From positions 124,001 through 188,000 of the forward strand of contig NZ_FNYL01000002.1 of assembly GCF_900109045.1 (NCBI RefSeq): a DNA stretch of 64,000 nucleotides. Reading direction: 5' to 3'. Origin of the DNA: Dyadobacter sp. SG02. Lineage in GTDB: Bacteria > Bacteroidota > Bacteroidia > Cytophagales > Spirosomataceae. Below are positions 17,458 through 26,900 of this stretch, in pieces (position 1 is the first letter of the stretch; each line of letters begins with the position of its first letter). The translations under genes and the position numbers were made by a program. Under the pieces are notes generated by a model. It saw nothing but the letters and a program-made list of their open reading frames with translations. It ran no database searches and was not told the origin of the DNA.

Positions 17458-18168
17458 ATGGGGACACCGATCTTGAAAGTCAGTTCGCTCACATCCGCTT
17501 ACGGGCAAAGCACGATCCTCTGGGGCACGTCGCTGGAAGTGAAAAAAGGAACAGTTACCACGGTAATGGGCCGTAATGGCGTGGGTAAAACCACTTTGTT
17601 GAAAACCATTATGGGCATTGTGCCGCCGAAAGACGGGACCATCGAATACAATGGAGAACCGGTGACGAAGCTGCCTGCATTCAAAAAATCGAGAATGGGT
17701 ATTGCCTACGTGCCGCAGGGAAGGGAAATTATTCCAAAACTGACGGTTTATGAAAACCTGAAACTTGGCCTCGAAGCGGTAGCCGACCGGAAAGCAAAGA
17801 TTCCAGAAGACGAGATTTACACCTTGTTCCCGATCCTGAAAGACTTCCGCAATCGCCTGGGCGGCAACCTGAGCGGTGGTCAGCAACAACAGCTCGCTAT
17901 TGCCCGCGCACTCACGGGAAGGCCGTCGCTGTTGCTGCTCGACGAACCTACCGAAGGCATTCAGCCATCCATTTCGCAGGAAATCGGGCAGATTTTGAAG
18001 ACTTTGGCACGGGAAAGGGGTATTTCGGTATTGTTGGTAGAACAAAAGATCGATTTCGCCAGCCCGGTAACGGATTACTACTATTTCATGAGCCGGGGCG
18101 CGGTGGTATCCGAGGGGAGCGCGGAGGAAATGAGCATGGAAGAGCTGCAAAACCACATTTCGCTGTAA
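17458..18168 (+). CDS. urtE: Urea ABC transporter ATP-binding protein UrtE
   Basis: A 236-aa ABC ATPase: Walker A GRNGVGKTT (about residues 38-46), 'IAYVPQGREIIPKLTVYENL', signature 'LSGGQQQQLAIARAL', Walker B 'LLLLDEPTEGIQPSI'. The 'PQGREI' and 'EPTEGIQPS' wording is the LivF/UrtE type. It completes the heterodimeric ATPase of the importer. A perfect 14-bp inverted repeat follows 27 bp later. Confidence 0.93.
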   Translation: MGTPILKVSSLTSAYGQSTILWGTSLEVKKGTVTTVMGRNGVGKTTLLKTIMGIVPPKDGTIEYNGEPVTKLPAFKKSRMGIAYVPQGREIIPKLTVYENLKLGLEAVADRKAKIPEDEIYTLFPILKDFRNRLGGNLSGGQQQQLAIARALTGRPSLLLLDEPTEGIQPSISQEIGQILKTLARERGISVLLVEQKIDFASPVTDYYYFMSRGAVVSEGSAEEMSMEELQNHISL

Positions 18169-18195
18169 GTTTTACAGGTTCGCATAACGCATATG

Positions 18196-18233
18196 CTCGT
18201 GTACCTACGTATCTTTACGCGTAGGTACACGAG
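18196..18233 (+). promoter_or_regulatory. Perfect 14-bp inverted repeat between urtE and the histidine kinase gene
   Basis: CTCGTGTACCTACG (18196-18209) and CGTAGGTACACGAG (18220-18233) are exact inverted copies with a 10-nt loop, followed by ATTTTCC. It can act as terminator of the urt operon. It also contains TACCTACGTA and TATCTTTACG, which resemble the motifs before ureA (TATATTTACG, TACCTAAGTA), so it may instead or also be the operator/promoter of the two-component genes starting at 18252. Confidence 0.65.
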
Positions 18234-18251
18234 ATTTTCCAGTTTCAGCCC

Positions 18252-20087
18252 ATGCTAAAAAAACAAGTTGTCCAGGACGAAACCCAGGAACGGAAGACAT
18301 TTCTGTACTTCACCTGGCTGTATGTGTCGGCATTGCTCATTGTGGCGGTGATCTCGATCCTTAGCCAGATCCTGATCCAGCGTTATCTTACCGCCCAGCG
18401 CGACGATTCCCACATTATCAACTACGCCGGGCGCTTACGTACTTACAGCCAGACGCTAAGTAAGACCGCATTGCTCATCGAGTCGGGGAGGGACGTGGAA
18501 TCCAATCAAAAAGAATTTGTCAACACCCTGAAACAATGGCAGAAGGCGCACGTATCGCTTATCAGCGGCAATTCCTTTTTAAATCTACCTCCCAATAACC
18601 GTAAGGAAATCGCCATGATGTACGACATGGTGAAAGACCCTTACCAGGAAATACTGGCCGCTGCCAACAAAATGGTGGCTGTGATGGACAATCACAAAGC
18701 CGGGGATTCGCTCCATATCGAACCTTATGTGAAGAAAATACTGGAATACGAAAAGTCGTACCTGCTGGGCATGGAACTGATCGTCTTCGACTATGACCGT
18801 TTCTGGCGGCAGAAGGTACGTACGTTGAAAGAGATCGAATACATTCTGCTCGGCGTGGTGCTGTTTACGCTGCTCCTGGAAGCGGCGCTGATCTTCTTCC
18901 CGCTTTCGATCCGCATCCGGCAGACGATGACCGGGCTCATCGATTCTGAAAACCGTTCCAAGCAACTTGCGAAACAATTGCAGGAAAGCAGCATTTCCAT
19001 TGAAAAGTCGCATAAGGAGCTCCGGGAGACGAATTATGCATTGGAAAAAGCGACTTACCTGGTCAAAACAGACGAGGACGGGAAGATCATTTACGCCAAC
19101 GACAAATACTGCCACGTGACCAAATACAGCAGCTCCGAGCTGCGCGACCGGCCGCTTTTTTACAATAACCAGGGCGGAAATGAGAGCATTATCTACCATC
19201 ACATCCGCGACCCGCGGCGGCGAACGGAAGTATGGCAGGGAGAAGTGTACGACACGGCTTCCGACGGTTCGGGTTTCTGGCTGGATGTGACTTTGATGCC
19301 CATTATCAACAACCAGGGCGAGTTGTACCAGTATCTGGTCGTTTGTAACGACATTACCAAGCGCAAAAACACTGAAAAGGAGCTTTGGTTACTGACCGAC
19401 GAGAAAATGCGGCGGCAGGAAACCGAGCAGCATATCCGTTCGCTGTCGATCATTACCGGGCAGGAAAAGGAACGGGAGCGCGTAGCCGCTGAAATCCACG
19501 ACGGGATCGGGCAAATGCTGACCAGTCTGCGTATGAAACTGGAACAGGTCGACGACCGGATGGCGCACAAAGACCCGGAAATTCATCGTGTCAACGAGCT
19601 GCTGGCAGCGATTATATTTGAAACCAAACGCATTTGCGCGGATTTGTTGCCCAGCGTACTCGAAGATTTCGGGCTGCGGTCGGCGATCCGGGAGCTGGTC
19701 AAAATGTGCCGTGAAGCGTCGGATCAGGTCACTTTTTATTTGGAAGAGAACATCAAAGCCGAAGCATTGCCGCGCGAGCTGGAAGTGGGGGTTTTCAGGA
19801 TCTTGCAGGAATCGCTGAATAATGTCATCAAGCATTCGGGTGCCACGATGGTCGAAATCCACGTGGACAGCGACAGCGAGTTCCTGAATATGATCATTCA
19901 GGACAATGGGAAAGGATTTTATTTTGATAACCAATATATTTATTCGCGGGAGAAGTTTCCAAAGGCACACGGCTTGCGGGGCATGAAAGAGCGCGCCGAC
20001 CTGCTGAGGGGCACGCTGAATATCAGCTCGGAACCCGGAAAAGGTACCACCGTTCAGCTTGAACTTCCTTTGCGGAAACACGCGTAA
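18252..20087 (+). CDS. Membrane sensor histidine kinase with NarX/PilJ-like input and PAS domain
   Basis: 611 aa. Two membrane helices (about 21-42 and 196-218) bracket a periplasmic helical domain (about 50-190) whose start 'HIINYAGRLRTYSQTLSKTALLI' resembles the P-box of NarX/NarQ-type nitrate sensors and PilJ domains. A coiled coil (about 225-262), a PAS domain (about 263-375) and a HisKA_3/HATPase kinase follow, with phospho-His in 'VAAEIHDGIGQML' (His416) and 'GVFRILQESLNNVIKHS', 'DNGKGF', 'GLRGMKERADLL'. It should phosphorylate the response regulator encoded 35 bp downstream. Its position between urea importer and urease suggests a nitrogen-related signal; the ligand is inferred. Confidence 0.88.
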   Translation: MLKKQVVQDETQERKTFLYFTWLYVSALLIVAVISILSQILIQRYLTAQRDDSHIINYAGRLRTYSQTLSKTALLIESGRDVESNQKEFVNTLKQWQKAHVSLISGNSFLNLPPNNRKEIAMMYDMVKDPYQEILAAANKMVAVMDNHKAGDSLHIEPYVKKILEYEKSYLLGMELIVFDYDRFWRQKVRTLKEIEYILLGVVLFTLLLEAALIFFPLSIRIRQTMTGLIDSENRSKQLAKQLQESSISIEKSHKELRETNYALEKATYLVKTDEDGKIIYANDKYCHVTKYSSSELRDRPLFYNNQGGNESIIYHHIRDPRRRTEVWQGEVYDTASDGSGFWLDVTLMPIINNQGELYQYLVVCNDITKRKNTEKELWLLTDEKMRRQETEQHIRSLSIITGQEKERERVAAEIHDGIGQMLTSLRMKLEQVDDRMAHKDPEIHRVNELLAAIIFETKRICADLLPSVLEDFGLRSAIRELVKMCREASDQVTFYLEENIKAEALPRELEVGVFRILQESLNNVIKHSGATMVEIHVDSDSEFLNMIIQDNGKGFYFDNQYIYSREKFPKAHGLRGMKERADLLRGTLNISSEPGKGTTVQLELPLRKHA

Positions 20088-20122
20088 ACCAATCTGTCAC
20101 AACAGACAAACGACCCGATCAC

Positions 20123-20788
20123 ATGAAAAAAATTGCTGTCTTTTTAGTCGACGACCATGAAATATTCAGGCACGGTCTCAAACAGCTCATCAACAACGAA
20201 CCCGATATGGAAGTGTCCGGCGAAGCTTCTTCGGGTGAAGAGGCGATCACCTCACTTGCACACATTCCTGCCGATGTGATCATCATGGACATCCGCATGC
20301 AGGGTATCAGTGGGCTGGATACCGGCAAATCGGTCATTAAGGCTAATTCCAATGCAAAACTGCTGTTTTTTAGCCTTTTCGATAACCCAGATTATGTGAG
20401 CACCGCGCTGGATATGGGCGCCAGCGGCTACATTTTAAAAGATACGAGCAACAAGATCTTCCTGCATGCGATACGCTCGGTACATGGCGGGCATTTCTAT
20501 TTTATCGGCGACGTAACCGACACGGTCGTGCGGAAGTACCACGAGCAACGCAATGCCACGGGTGAATTACCGGCTACGGCGGGGGCGCCCGAAATCGCGC
20601 TATCCAAGCGGGAGCAGCAGATTATCCGCATGATCCATCAGGGTGTAAGCAACAAGGATATCGCCGAAACACTCGGTATCAGTATCCGCACCATCGAAGC
20701 GCACCGTTTGAACATCCTTCGCAAGTTTCAGGTCAACACAATCGAGGAAGCGATGGAAAATGCGCGGGCAGCTTCATTATTGGTTTAA
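20123..20788 (+). CDS. NarL/LuxR-family response regulator
   Basis: A 221-aa protein: receiver domain with acidic pair in 'FLVDDHEIF', phospho-acceptor Asp56 in 'VIIMDIRMQG' and Lys in 'GYILKDTSN', then a LuxR-type helix-turn-helix (about 155-215) 'LSKREQQIIRMIHQGVSNKD...GISIRTIEAHRLNIL'. It is the cognate partner of the kinase encoded just upstream. NarL-family dimers bind short inverted repeats; the TACGTA/CTTAGGTA elements at the porin, kinase and ureA promoters are candidate sites. Confidence 0.92.
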   Translation: MKKIAVFLVDDHEIFRHGLKQLINNEPDMEVSGEASSGEEAITSLAHIPADVIIMDIRMQGISGLDTGKSVIKANSNAKLLFFSLFDNPDYVSTALDMGASGYILKDTSNKIFLHAIRSVHGGHFYFIGDVTDTVVRKYHEQRNATGELPATAGAPEIALSKREQQIIRMIHQGVSNKDIAETLGISIRTIEAHRLNILRKFQVNTIEEAMENARAASLLV

Positions 20789-20869
20789 AAAATACTTCAA
20801 AAACTTGCAGCGCTTGGAATAGGTAGTTATATTTACGTACGTAATAATACCTAAGTAATTCTGAGCGCT
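20789..20869 (+). promoter_or_regulatory. ureA promoter region with TTACGTACGTAA palindrome
   Basis: TTACGTACGTAA (20833-20844) is a perfect 12-bp palindrome 25 bp before the ureA ATG, shared almost exactly with the porin promoter (TACGTACGTAA at 11118). TACCTAAGTAATT (20848-20860) is the inverted form of the CTTAGGTA boxes at 10972-10990. A possible promoter is TTG (20805-20807), 20 bp, TATATTTA (20828-20835), one base off the TAnnTTTG consensus. The palindrome would then overlap the -7 box and start site. Confidence 0.55.
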
Positions 20870-21172
20870 ATGCATTTATCTCCCAGAGAACAGGAAAAGC
20901 TCATGTTGTTTCTGGCCGGCGAACTGGCTGAAAAGCGAAAGGCCCGCGGGTTGAAATTGAACTACCCGGAGTCGATAGCGCTCATCAGCAGCCGGTTGCA
21001 GGAAGCAGCACGGGATGGACAGTCGGTGGCGCAGCTCATGCAGTTTGGCGCTACCATTCTGGCCCGGGAGGATGTCATGGAAGGCATCCCCGAGATGATC
21101 CACGACATTCAGATCGAAGCCACATTTCCGGACGGCACCAAGCTGGTGACGGTCCACAATCCGATACGTTAA
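20870..21172 (+). CDS. ureA: Urease subunit gamma
   Basis: A 100-aa protein, full length for UreA: '[34 protein letters not shown]', '[14 protein letters not shown]' and the C-terminal '[20 protein letters not shown]' are diagnostic. It is the small structural subunit of the nickel enzyme that hydrolyses urea to ammonia and carbamate in the cytoplasm. First gene of the urease operon; ureB starts 11 bp downstream. Confidence 0.97.
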   Translation: MHLSPREQEKLMLFLAGELAEKRKARGLKLNYPESIALISSRLQEAARDGQSVAQLMQFGATILAREDVMEGIPEMIHDIQIEATFPDGTKLVTVHNPIR

Positions 21173-21183
21173 AAAGCCACAAC

Positions 21184-21552
21184 ATGGTACCAGGTGAATA
21201 TTTTCTGGCGGAAGGCGACATTATGGCCAATCCCGGCCGCCGCACCGAACAGCTCACGGTCGTCAATACAGGCGACAGGCCGGTTCAGGTAGGATCGCAT
21301 TTCCATTTTTTTGAAGCCAACAAACAGCTGGCATTCGAACGCGCGAAGGCATACGGAATGCGGCTAAACATTCCGGCAGGCACGGCGGTCCGTTTCGAGC
21401 CGGGGGAGGAGAAAGACGTATGGCTGGTAACGTTAGCGGGGAACGGCCGGGTCTTTGGGTTTAATAACCTGGTAGACGGCCCGCTGGAAGGGGCCGGGGA
21501 TGCGGCGCTGGCCGAAGCATTAAACAGGGATTTTAAAAACGAACTGCCATGA
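21184..21552 (+). CDS. ureB: Urease subunit beta
   Basis: A 122-aa UreB with '[13 protein letters not shown]', '[20 protein letters not shown]' and '[22 protein letters not shown]', all diagnostic. Its stop TGA overlaps the ATG of ureC (ATGA), so the two are translationally coupled. Separate gamma and beta genes are the usual bacterial three-subunit form, unlike the fused Helicobacter form. Confidence 0.97.
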   Translation: MVPGEYFLAEGDIMANPGRRTEQLTVVNTGDRPVQVGSHFHFFEANKQLAFERAKAYGMRLNIPAGTAVRFEPGEEKDVWLVTLAGNGRVFGFNNLVDGPLEGAGDAALAEALNRDFKNELP

Positions 21553-23285
21553 GTCTGCTCATTAACCGGATCAAATATGCCAATATGTACGGCCCTACCA
21601 CGGGCGACCGGGTGCGCCTGGGCGATACCGATCTGATCATCGAGATCGAGCGGGATCTTTCGGTAGGCGGGCCGGAAGGATATGGGGAGGAATCGAAATT
21701 TGGCGGTGGCAAAACGATCCGCGACGGCATGGCGCAGTCGGGGACGGCGGTGCGCGACGATGGCGTGCTGGATATGGTCATTACCAGCGTGATGATCATC
21801 GACCACTGGGGCATCGTAAAGGCTGATATCGGTATTCGTGACGGGCATATTGTAGCCGTGGGCAAAGCGGGCAATCCCGACACTACCGACGGCATAACGC
21901 CCGGTATGATCATCGGCGCGGCCACCGAAGTACATGGCGGCGCAGGGCTGATCGCCACGGCGGGTGGTATTGATACACATATTCATTTTATCTGCCCCCA
22001 GCAGATCGACCATGCATTGTTCAGCGGTATTACCACCATGATCGGAGGTGGCACTGGGCCAGCCGACGGCACCAATGCAACCACCGTGACGCCCGGCGCG
22101 TGGAATATCCGTAAAATGCTGGAAGCCGCGGAGGCCTTTCCCATGAACCTCGGATTTACCGGCAAAGGAAATTGTGCCACCGAGGCGCCACTCGAAGAGC
22201 AGGTAAGGGCAGGAGCGATCGGTTTAAAAATCCATGAAGACTGGGGCGCAACCCCGGCGGTGATCCACGCATCGCTAAGCGTTGCCGACCGTTTGGATAT
22301 TCAGGTGGCAATACACACTGATACACTCAATGAAGCCGGTTTTCTCGAAAGTACCATGGAAGCCATCGGCGGGCGTGTGATCCATACTTACCATACCGAG
22401 GGTGCTGGCGGCGGCCATGCGCCCGATATCATCAAGGCGGCCATGTATCCCAACATCCTGCCGTCATCCACCAACCCGACGCGCCCTTTTACCATTAACA
22501 CCATCGACGAGCACCTGGATATGCTGATGGTTTGCCACCATCTGGACAAATCGGTACCCGAGGATGTTGCATTCGCCGACTCGCGGATCCGTCCCGAAAC
22601 TATCGCTGCCGAGGATATTTTGCACGATATGGGCGTTTTCAGTATGATGAGCTCCGATTCCCAGGCCATGGGCCGGGTGGCAGAGGTGATCACACGAACG
22701 TGGCAGACGGCCGACAAGATGAAAAAACAGCGCGGTTTTCTGCCCGAGGATAACGAAGCCGGAAACGACAACTTCCGGGCCAAGCGCTATGTGGCCAAAT
22801 ACACGATCAACCCGGCCATTACCCACGGCATTTCCGAATATGTGGGTTCCATAGAGCCGGGTAAGCTGGCCGATCTTGTATTATGGAAACCAGCTTTTTT
22901 CGGAGCGAAACCGGAGATGATCATCAAGGGCGGCATGATCATCGGCAGCCGAATGGGCGATCCCAACGCGTCCATTCCCACACCTCAGCCTGTCATATAC
23001 CGGCATATGTTCGGGGCTTATGGCAAAGCGCTGACGGGCACCTGTATCAGTTTTGTTTCGCAATGCTCGCTGGATGAAGGTGTTGTGCAGCAATACGGGT
23101 TGGAAAAGTTGCTAAGGCCCGTCCGGAATTGTCGCAGCATTTCCAAAAAAGACCTGATCCACAACGACGCGACGCCGCAGATCGACGTGAACCCGGAGAA
23201 CTATGAAGTGAAGGTAGACGGCGTGCATATCACTTGCGAGCCGGTTTCGGTAGTACCGCTGGCGCAGCGTTATTTTCTTTTTTGA
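21549..23285 (+). CDS. ureC: Urease subunit alpha (catalytic)
   Basis: 578 aa, slightly longer than the usual 567-573. All dinuclear nickel ligands are present: His144 and His146 ('IDTHIHF'), Lys227 to be carbamylated with His229 ('GLKIHEDWG'), His256, His282 and Asp370 ('MSSDSQAMG'). The flap His330 and Arg346 ('[12 protein letters not shown]', 'ADSRIRPET') are also there. These numbers are each +10 relative to Klebsiella urease, which fits an N-terminal extension or insert of ten residues. Should be catalytically competent once loaded by UreDEFG. Confidence 0.98.
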   Translation: MSLLINRIKYANMYGPTTGDRVRLGDTDLIIEIERDLSVGGPEGYGEESKFGGGKTIRDGMAQSGTAVRDDGVLDMVITSVMIIDHWGIVKADIGIRDGHIVAVGKAGNPDTTDGITPGMIIGAATEVHGGAGLIATAGGIDTHIHFICPQQIDHALFSGITTMIGGGTGPADGTNATTVTPGAWNIRKMLEAAEAFPMNLGFTGKGNCATEAPLEEQVRAGAIGLKIHEDWGATPAVIHASLSVADRLDIQVAIHTDTLNEAGFLESTMEAIGGRVIHTYHTEGAGGGHAPDIIKAAMYPNILPSSTNPTRPFTINTIDEHLDMLMVCHHLDKSVPEDVAFADSRIRPETIAAEDILHDMGVFSMMSSDSQAMGRVAEVITRTWQTADKMKKQRGFLPEDNEAGNDNFRAKRYVAKYTINPAITHGISEYVGSIEPGKLADLVLWKPAFFGAKPEMIIKGGMIIGSRMGDPNASIPTPQPVIYRHMFGAYGKALTGTCISFVSQCSLDEGVVQQYGLEKLLRPVRNCRSISKKDLIHNDATPQIDVNPENYEVKVDGVHITCEPVSVVPLAQRYFLF

Positions 23286-23320
23286 TAAAATATCCGATTG
23301 ACTCTCAACGCATTTGTAGC

Positions 23321-23821
23321 ATGATTATCAGGGAAAAAGCCGGACGTATAGAGGATTATGAGGATTTTTGCTTAGAACCGGACTGGCTGGACCTGGAATG
23401 GTTCGAGACCAGAAAACGGATCCTGCACAAGAAGACGAGCCAGGGGGTGGCCGTAGCCATGAAATTCCTGGCCGAATCCCCGGAAATTACGGAGGGCGAT
23501 GTGTTGTATGCCGATGCGGAGCGCCTGGTTGTTGCCCGGATTCTCCCTTGCGATTGTATTGTGGTAAAACCAGGTAGCCTGTTTGAAACGGCTTCGCTTT
23601 GCTACGAAATTGGCAACAAGCACCTGCCGCTTTTTTTCGAAGATGATGCATTGCTGGTGCCCTTCGAAGCGCCGCTTTACCGCTTGCTGGTAGCGCAGGG
23701 CTATGCCGTCCTGCGGGAGGAGCGGAAGTTGCTCCAACCACTTAAAACGACCGTTTCGCCGCATGCTTCGGGCAATAGCGGCAGTTTGTTTTCGAAAATC
23801 ATGCAGTTAACCAACTCCTGA
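23321..23821 (+). CDS. ureE: Urease accessory protein UreE (nickel chaperone)
   Basis: The start is taken at 23321 (MIIREKAG...), 35 bp after ureC; an earlier in-frame ATG lies inside ureC. 166 aa with N-terminal peptide-binding domain ('EWFETRKRILHKKTSQGVAV') and C-terminal metal domain holding the conserved nickel His in 'YEIGNKHLPLFF'. The C-terminus lacks the His-rich tail of the Klebsiella protein, so storage capacity for nickel should be low. It hands nickel to UreG. Confidence 0.92.
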   Translation: MIIREKAGRIEDYEDFCLEPDWLDLEWFETRKRILHKKTSQGVAVAMKFLAESPEITEGDVLYADAERLVVARILPCDCIVVKPGSLFETASLCYEIGNKHLPLFFEDDALLVPFEAPLYRLLVAQGYAVLREERKLLQPLKTTVSPHASGNSGSLFSKIMQLTNS

Positions 23822-23828
23822 AATAGCG

Positions 23829-24515
23829 ATGGAAATGCGTATGCTGAGCCTGTTGCAATTAAGCGATCCGACGCTGCCGATCGGCGGGTATGCGCATTCG
23901 GGCGGGCTGGAAACTTATGTGCAGTCGGGCATGGTGCGCAGCCGGGATAGCGCCTGCGATTATATCCGGCATATGCTCACCGAAAATATCCATTATGGCG
24001 ATGCCGCATTTGCCTCGCTGGCTTACGACGCGGTTTGTAGTAACGACATCGACGAATGCATGGGCCTGGATACCGAATGCACGGCGCTTAAACTGCCCAG
24101 GGAGATCCGCGAAGCCAGCGCGAAGTTGGGCAACAGGTTATTAAAAGTCTTCCAGCCTGTTTTGCAAAACCCTGTATTGGACCAGTACGCCAAAGCCATT
24201 CGTAAAAAGAGCGTTTCAGGACATTATTGTCTGGCGTTCGGGATGTGCGCCGCAGCGATGGGCATTCTTAAAAAAGATATGCTCGCGGGATTTTATTACA
24301 ATGCCAGCGTGGGAATGGTTACCAACAGCGTCAAAATGGTCCCGCTGGGTCAGCAGGAAGGCCAGGAGCTGCTATTTTCATTACAACCGTTGATAGCGGA
24401 GCTGGTTAAAAGCACGATGGACCCCGACCGCGACCTGCTCGGACTTTGCTGCACCGGGTTCGATATCCGGTGCATTCAGCATGAAACTTTGTATTCAAGA
24501 CTTTATATGTCCTAA
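23829..24515 (+). CDS. ureF: Urease accessory protein UreF
   Basis: A 228-aa all-helical UreF: '[22 protein letters not shown]' near the N-terminus and '[21 protein letters not shown]' in the C-terminal half are typical. UreF bridges UreD and UreG in the complex that activates apo-urease. It starts 7 bp after ureE and ends 2 bp before ureG. Confidence 0.95.
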   Translation: MEMRMLSLLQLSDPTLPIGGYAHSGGLETYVQSGMVRSRDSACDYIRHMLTENIHYGDAAFASLAYDAVCSNDIDECMGLDTECTALKLPREIREASAKLGNRLLKVFQPVLQNPVLDQYAKAIRKKSVSGHYCLAFGMCAAAMGILKKDMLAGFYYNASVGMVTNSVKMVPLGQQEGQELLFSLQPLIAELVKSTMDPDRDLLGLCCTGFDIRCIQHETLYSRLYMS

Positions 24516-24517
24516 AT

Positions 24518-25153
24518 ATGACCCGTAACTATATTAAAATCGGCGTAGCCGGGCCGGTAGGTTCGGGTAAAACGGCCCTCATCGAGCGGCTTACGCGGCA
24601 CATGGCTTCGGTTTATAGCGTCGGGGTGATTACCAACGACATTTACACCCGAGAGGACGCCGCGTTCCTGACCGTCAACAGCCTGTTGCCGCCGGAGCGG
24701 ATCATTGGTGTCGAGACCGGCGGTTGCCCGCACACGGCCATCCGCGAGGACGCGAGCATGAACCTGGAAGCTGTGGAGGAAATGGCGGAGCGCTTTCCCG
24801 ATCTGGAAATCATTTTCATCGAAAGCGGTGGCGATAACCTGTCGGCCACGTTCAGTCCCGACCTGGCTGATCTGAGCATTTTTGTGATCGACGTCGCCGA
24901 AGGGGACAAGATACCACGGAAGGGCGGGCCGGGCATTACCCGCAGCGATCTGTTGGTGATCAATAAGATAGACCTCGCGCCTTACGTGCATGCGGACCTG
25001 GGGGTGATGGAGCGTGACGCGCGCAGGATGCGGAATGGCGCACCTTTTGTTTTCACCAACCTGATGTCCCTCCAGGGCCTCGACCAGGTGATCGGATGGA
25101 TACGCCGGTATGCATTGATGGAAGAGATCGACGAGCCCGAGCTGGTCAGATGA
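24518..25153 (+). CDS. ureG: Urease accessory GTPase UreG
   Basis: A 211-aa SIMIBI GTPase: P-loop '[10 protein letters not shown]' (about residues 12-21), the nickel-binding Cys-Pro-His motif in '[13 protein letters not shown]' (Cys70, His72), '[19 protein letters not shown]' and the guanine-specificity 'INKIDLAP'. GTP hydrolysis drives nickel transfer into UreC. The stop overlaps the ureD start (ATGA). Confidence 0.97.
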   Translation: MTRNYIKIGVAGPVGSGKTALIERLTRHMASVYSVGVITNDIYTREDAAFLTVNSLLPPERIIGVETGGCPHTAIREDASMNLEAVEEMAERFPDLEIIFIESGGDNLSATFSPDLADLSIFVIDVAEGDKIPRKGGPGITRSDLLVINKIDLAPYVHADLGVMERDARRMRNGAPFVFTNLMSLQGLDQVIGWIRRYALMEEIDEPELVR

Positions 25154-25956
25154 TCGCCTCACTGGACATTACGGCCGCCCTGCGCGACGGACGCACCTAC
25201 CTGAAAAAGAGCTTTTGGCAACCTCCCTTCAAAATCGCGGATGTTACCGAAGACAGGCGGCGTCCGACCTTGCATTTAATGCAAATGAGCGCATCGCCGG
25301 GCGTGCTGGCCGGGGACCATTACCAGATCGGCATCCGGTTGGAAGAAGGTGCGGCCGTGCATTGGCATACGCAATCGTATCAGCGCCTGTTCAGCATGTC
25401 CGCGCCAGCGCAGCAGCATGTGCGCGTGGACCTGGCGCCCGGGGCTTCATTCACCTATTTGCCGCATCCCTGCGTACCCCAGGCCGGTGCAGATTTCCGG
25501 GCTGATAACCGGATATCCCTCTCTGCAAACAGCAGGTTGATATGGGGCGAGATCGTCACCTGCGGGCGTAAATTGAACGGCGAGGTGTTCCAGTTTTCCA
25601 ATTACCGCTCGGTGACCGAGGTGTTCCTGGAAGGCAAACTCATTTTAAAAGAAAATCTGCGCCTGCTACCGCAACGCACCGATCCCCGCGGGATCGGGCA
25701 TTTGGAAGGGTTCACACACCAGGGCGGGCTGATCTGCATGGATGCTCAACTGGATTTGCCGCGCTTGATCCCGCTCTTGTCGGAAATGCTGGCTGCAATC
25801 CCCGGTATCGACTTCGGTATCACCGGTTTGCCGGTAAACGGGTTTGCGTTGAGGATGCTGGGTAACCATTCGGAACGGATGATGCAGGCGCTCAAAATCA
25901 CATCGGAAATCATTACAAACGACGATATTTTATGCAAACCGAGTTTCAGGTATTAA
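25150..25956 (+). CDS. ureD: Urease accessory protein UreD/UreH
   Basis: Start at 25150, overlapping the ureG stop by 4 bp; an upstream in-frame ATG (25096) only adds ureG-shadow residues. 268 aa with the UreD hallmarks '[20 protein letters not shown]', '[14 protein letters not shown]', '[17 protein letters not shown]' and '[11 protein letters not shown]'. It is the scaffold and nickel conduit that binds apo-urease with UreF and UreG. Placed last among the accessory genes, unlike enterobacteria where ureD is first. Confidence 0.94.
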   Translation: MIASLDITAALRDGRTYLKKSFWQPPFKIADVTEDRRRPTLHLMQMSASPGVLAGDHYQIGIRLEEGAAVHWHTQSYQRLFSMSAPAQQHVRVDLAPGASFTYLPHPCVPQAGADFRADNRISLSANSRLIWGEIVTCGRKLNGEVFQFSNYRSVTEVFLEGKLILKENLRLLPQRTDPRGIGHLEGFTHQGGLICMDAQLDLPRLIPLLSEMLAAIPGIDFGITGLPVNGFALRMLGNHSERMMQALKITSEIITNDDILCKPSFRY

Positions 25957-26633
25957 TGGCTGCGGCGATTAGCATCGCTTGTCTGCACACCCTAAGCGGC
26001 CCCGATCATTATGTTCCATTTATCGCATTGTCCCGAAGCAGAAATTGGTCGCTGCCCAGGACTATTGGCTGGACGGTACTTTGCGGCTGCGCCCATGTTT
26101 GGAGTTCGGTACTGCTTGGTCTCGGCGGCGCTGCGGCAGGCTGGTCGCTGAACAGGATAGAATGGCTGGAAGGCGTAAGGGGAGGCATTGCGGGCTGGAT
26201 GTTACTCGGTTTCGGGATTGTTTACGGGATATGGGGGTTATGGAAAATACGGCGCGGGTATTCGCACAAGCATTTCGATGCGAGTGACAACGGGGAGCTG
26301 TATGTGTATGAACATAATCATAATCAGGCAGTTGCACCGGGCGACCGCCATAAGGTCACGCCGTGGGTGATGTTTATCATATTCCTGCTGGGGCCGTGCG
26401 AGCCGATGATCCCGCTCCTCTATTTCCCGGCAGCGAAAAGCTCCTGGGCGACAATGGTAACCATGATCGCCGTCTACACGGTTTGCACGCTGGCCATGAT
26501 GCTCCTCATGGTTCTTCTGGGTTTCTTTGGCATTTCAATTTTCCGCCTGTCCTCTCTTGAAAAGTATATGCATGCCCTGGGCGGGCTTACGATCACCATT
26601 TGTGGCGCTGGAATGGTGTTTCTGGGCTGGTAG
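25932..26633 (+). CDS. Nickel permease-like membrane protein (NicO/UreH-type)
   Basis: A 233-aa protein with about six membrane helices. The N-terminal helix carries 'CLHTLSGPDHYVPF', matching the His-x-x-x-G-P-D-H motif of UreH/NiCoT-like nickel transporters, and a His-rich loop (about 110-135, 'GYSHKHFD', 'YEHNHNQAV') could bind metal. It overlaps ureD by 25 bp, so it belongs to the urease operon and presumably supplies Ni2+ for the enzyme. Direction and metal are inferred from family and position. Confidence 0.82.
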   Translation: MQTEFQVLMAAAISIACLHTLSGPDHYVPFIALSRSRNWSLPRTIGWTVLCGCAHVWSSVLLGLGGAAAGWSLNRIEWLEGVRGGIAGWMLLGFGIVYGIWGLWKIRRGYSHKHFDASDNGELYVYEHNHNQAVAPGDRHKVTPWVMFIIFLLGPCEPMIPLLYFPAAKSSWATMVTMIAVYTVCTLAMMLLMVLLGFFGISIFRLSSLEKYMHALGGLTITICGAGMVFLGW

Positions 26634-26648
26634 GTGAATGTTTCCGAG

Positions 26649-26671
26649 ATCGTGGTCCCGCGATTACTTTT
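26649..26671 (+). terminator. Weak hairpin after the urease operon
   Basis: ATCGTG-GTCC-CGCGAT (26649-26664, one G-U pair) followed by TACTTTT lies 15 bp after the nickel permease stop. It is short, so a terminator role is only suggested. The rest of 26672-26900, a convergent gap to the CIS ATPase, shows no gene. Confidence 0.3.
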
Positions 26672-26900
26672 ATGAGATTTTACAAATCTTCCGTCAGCGA
26701 TGCTGATTCAGACCGATCGTTGTCGGGAAAACGATGTTGTGGATCTGATTGATCCTTTGGTCCTTACGTATTGGAATGATCTGGTCAGGCCAAAATGAAA
26801 TCGAGTGTTGTTTCAACGTTGTACGGACATCTATGGCTTTATAGGCTGGGCTAACCAAACTGTTGTACCCAAAGCAGGCCATAGAGCTGGATACAAATCG

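Noticed and set aside
18252..20788. Treating the two-component genes as a nitrate-respiration regulator
   Set aside because: No nitrate or nitrite reductase genes are near; the location inside the urea island makes a urea/nitrogen role more likely.
26694..26882. 62-codon minus-strand frame after the CIS ATPase
   Set aside because: Lies in the convergent gap, composition unlike neighbours, no family features.
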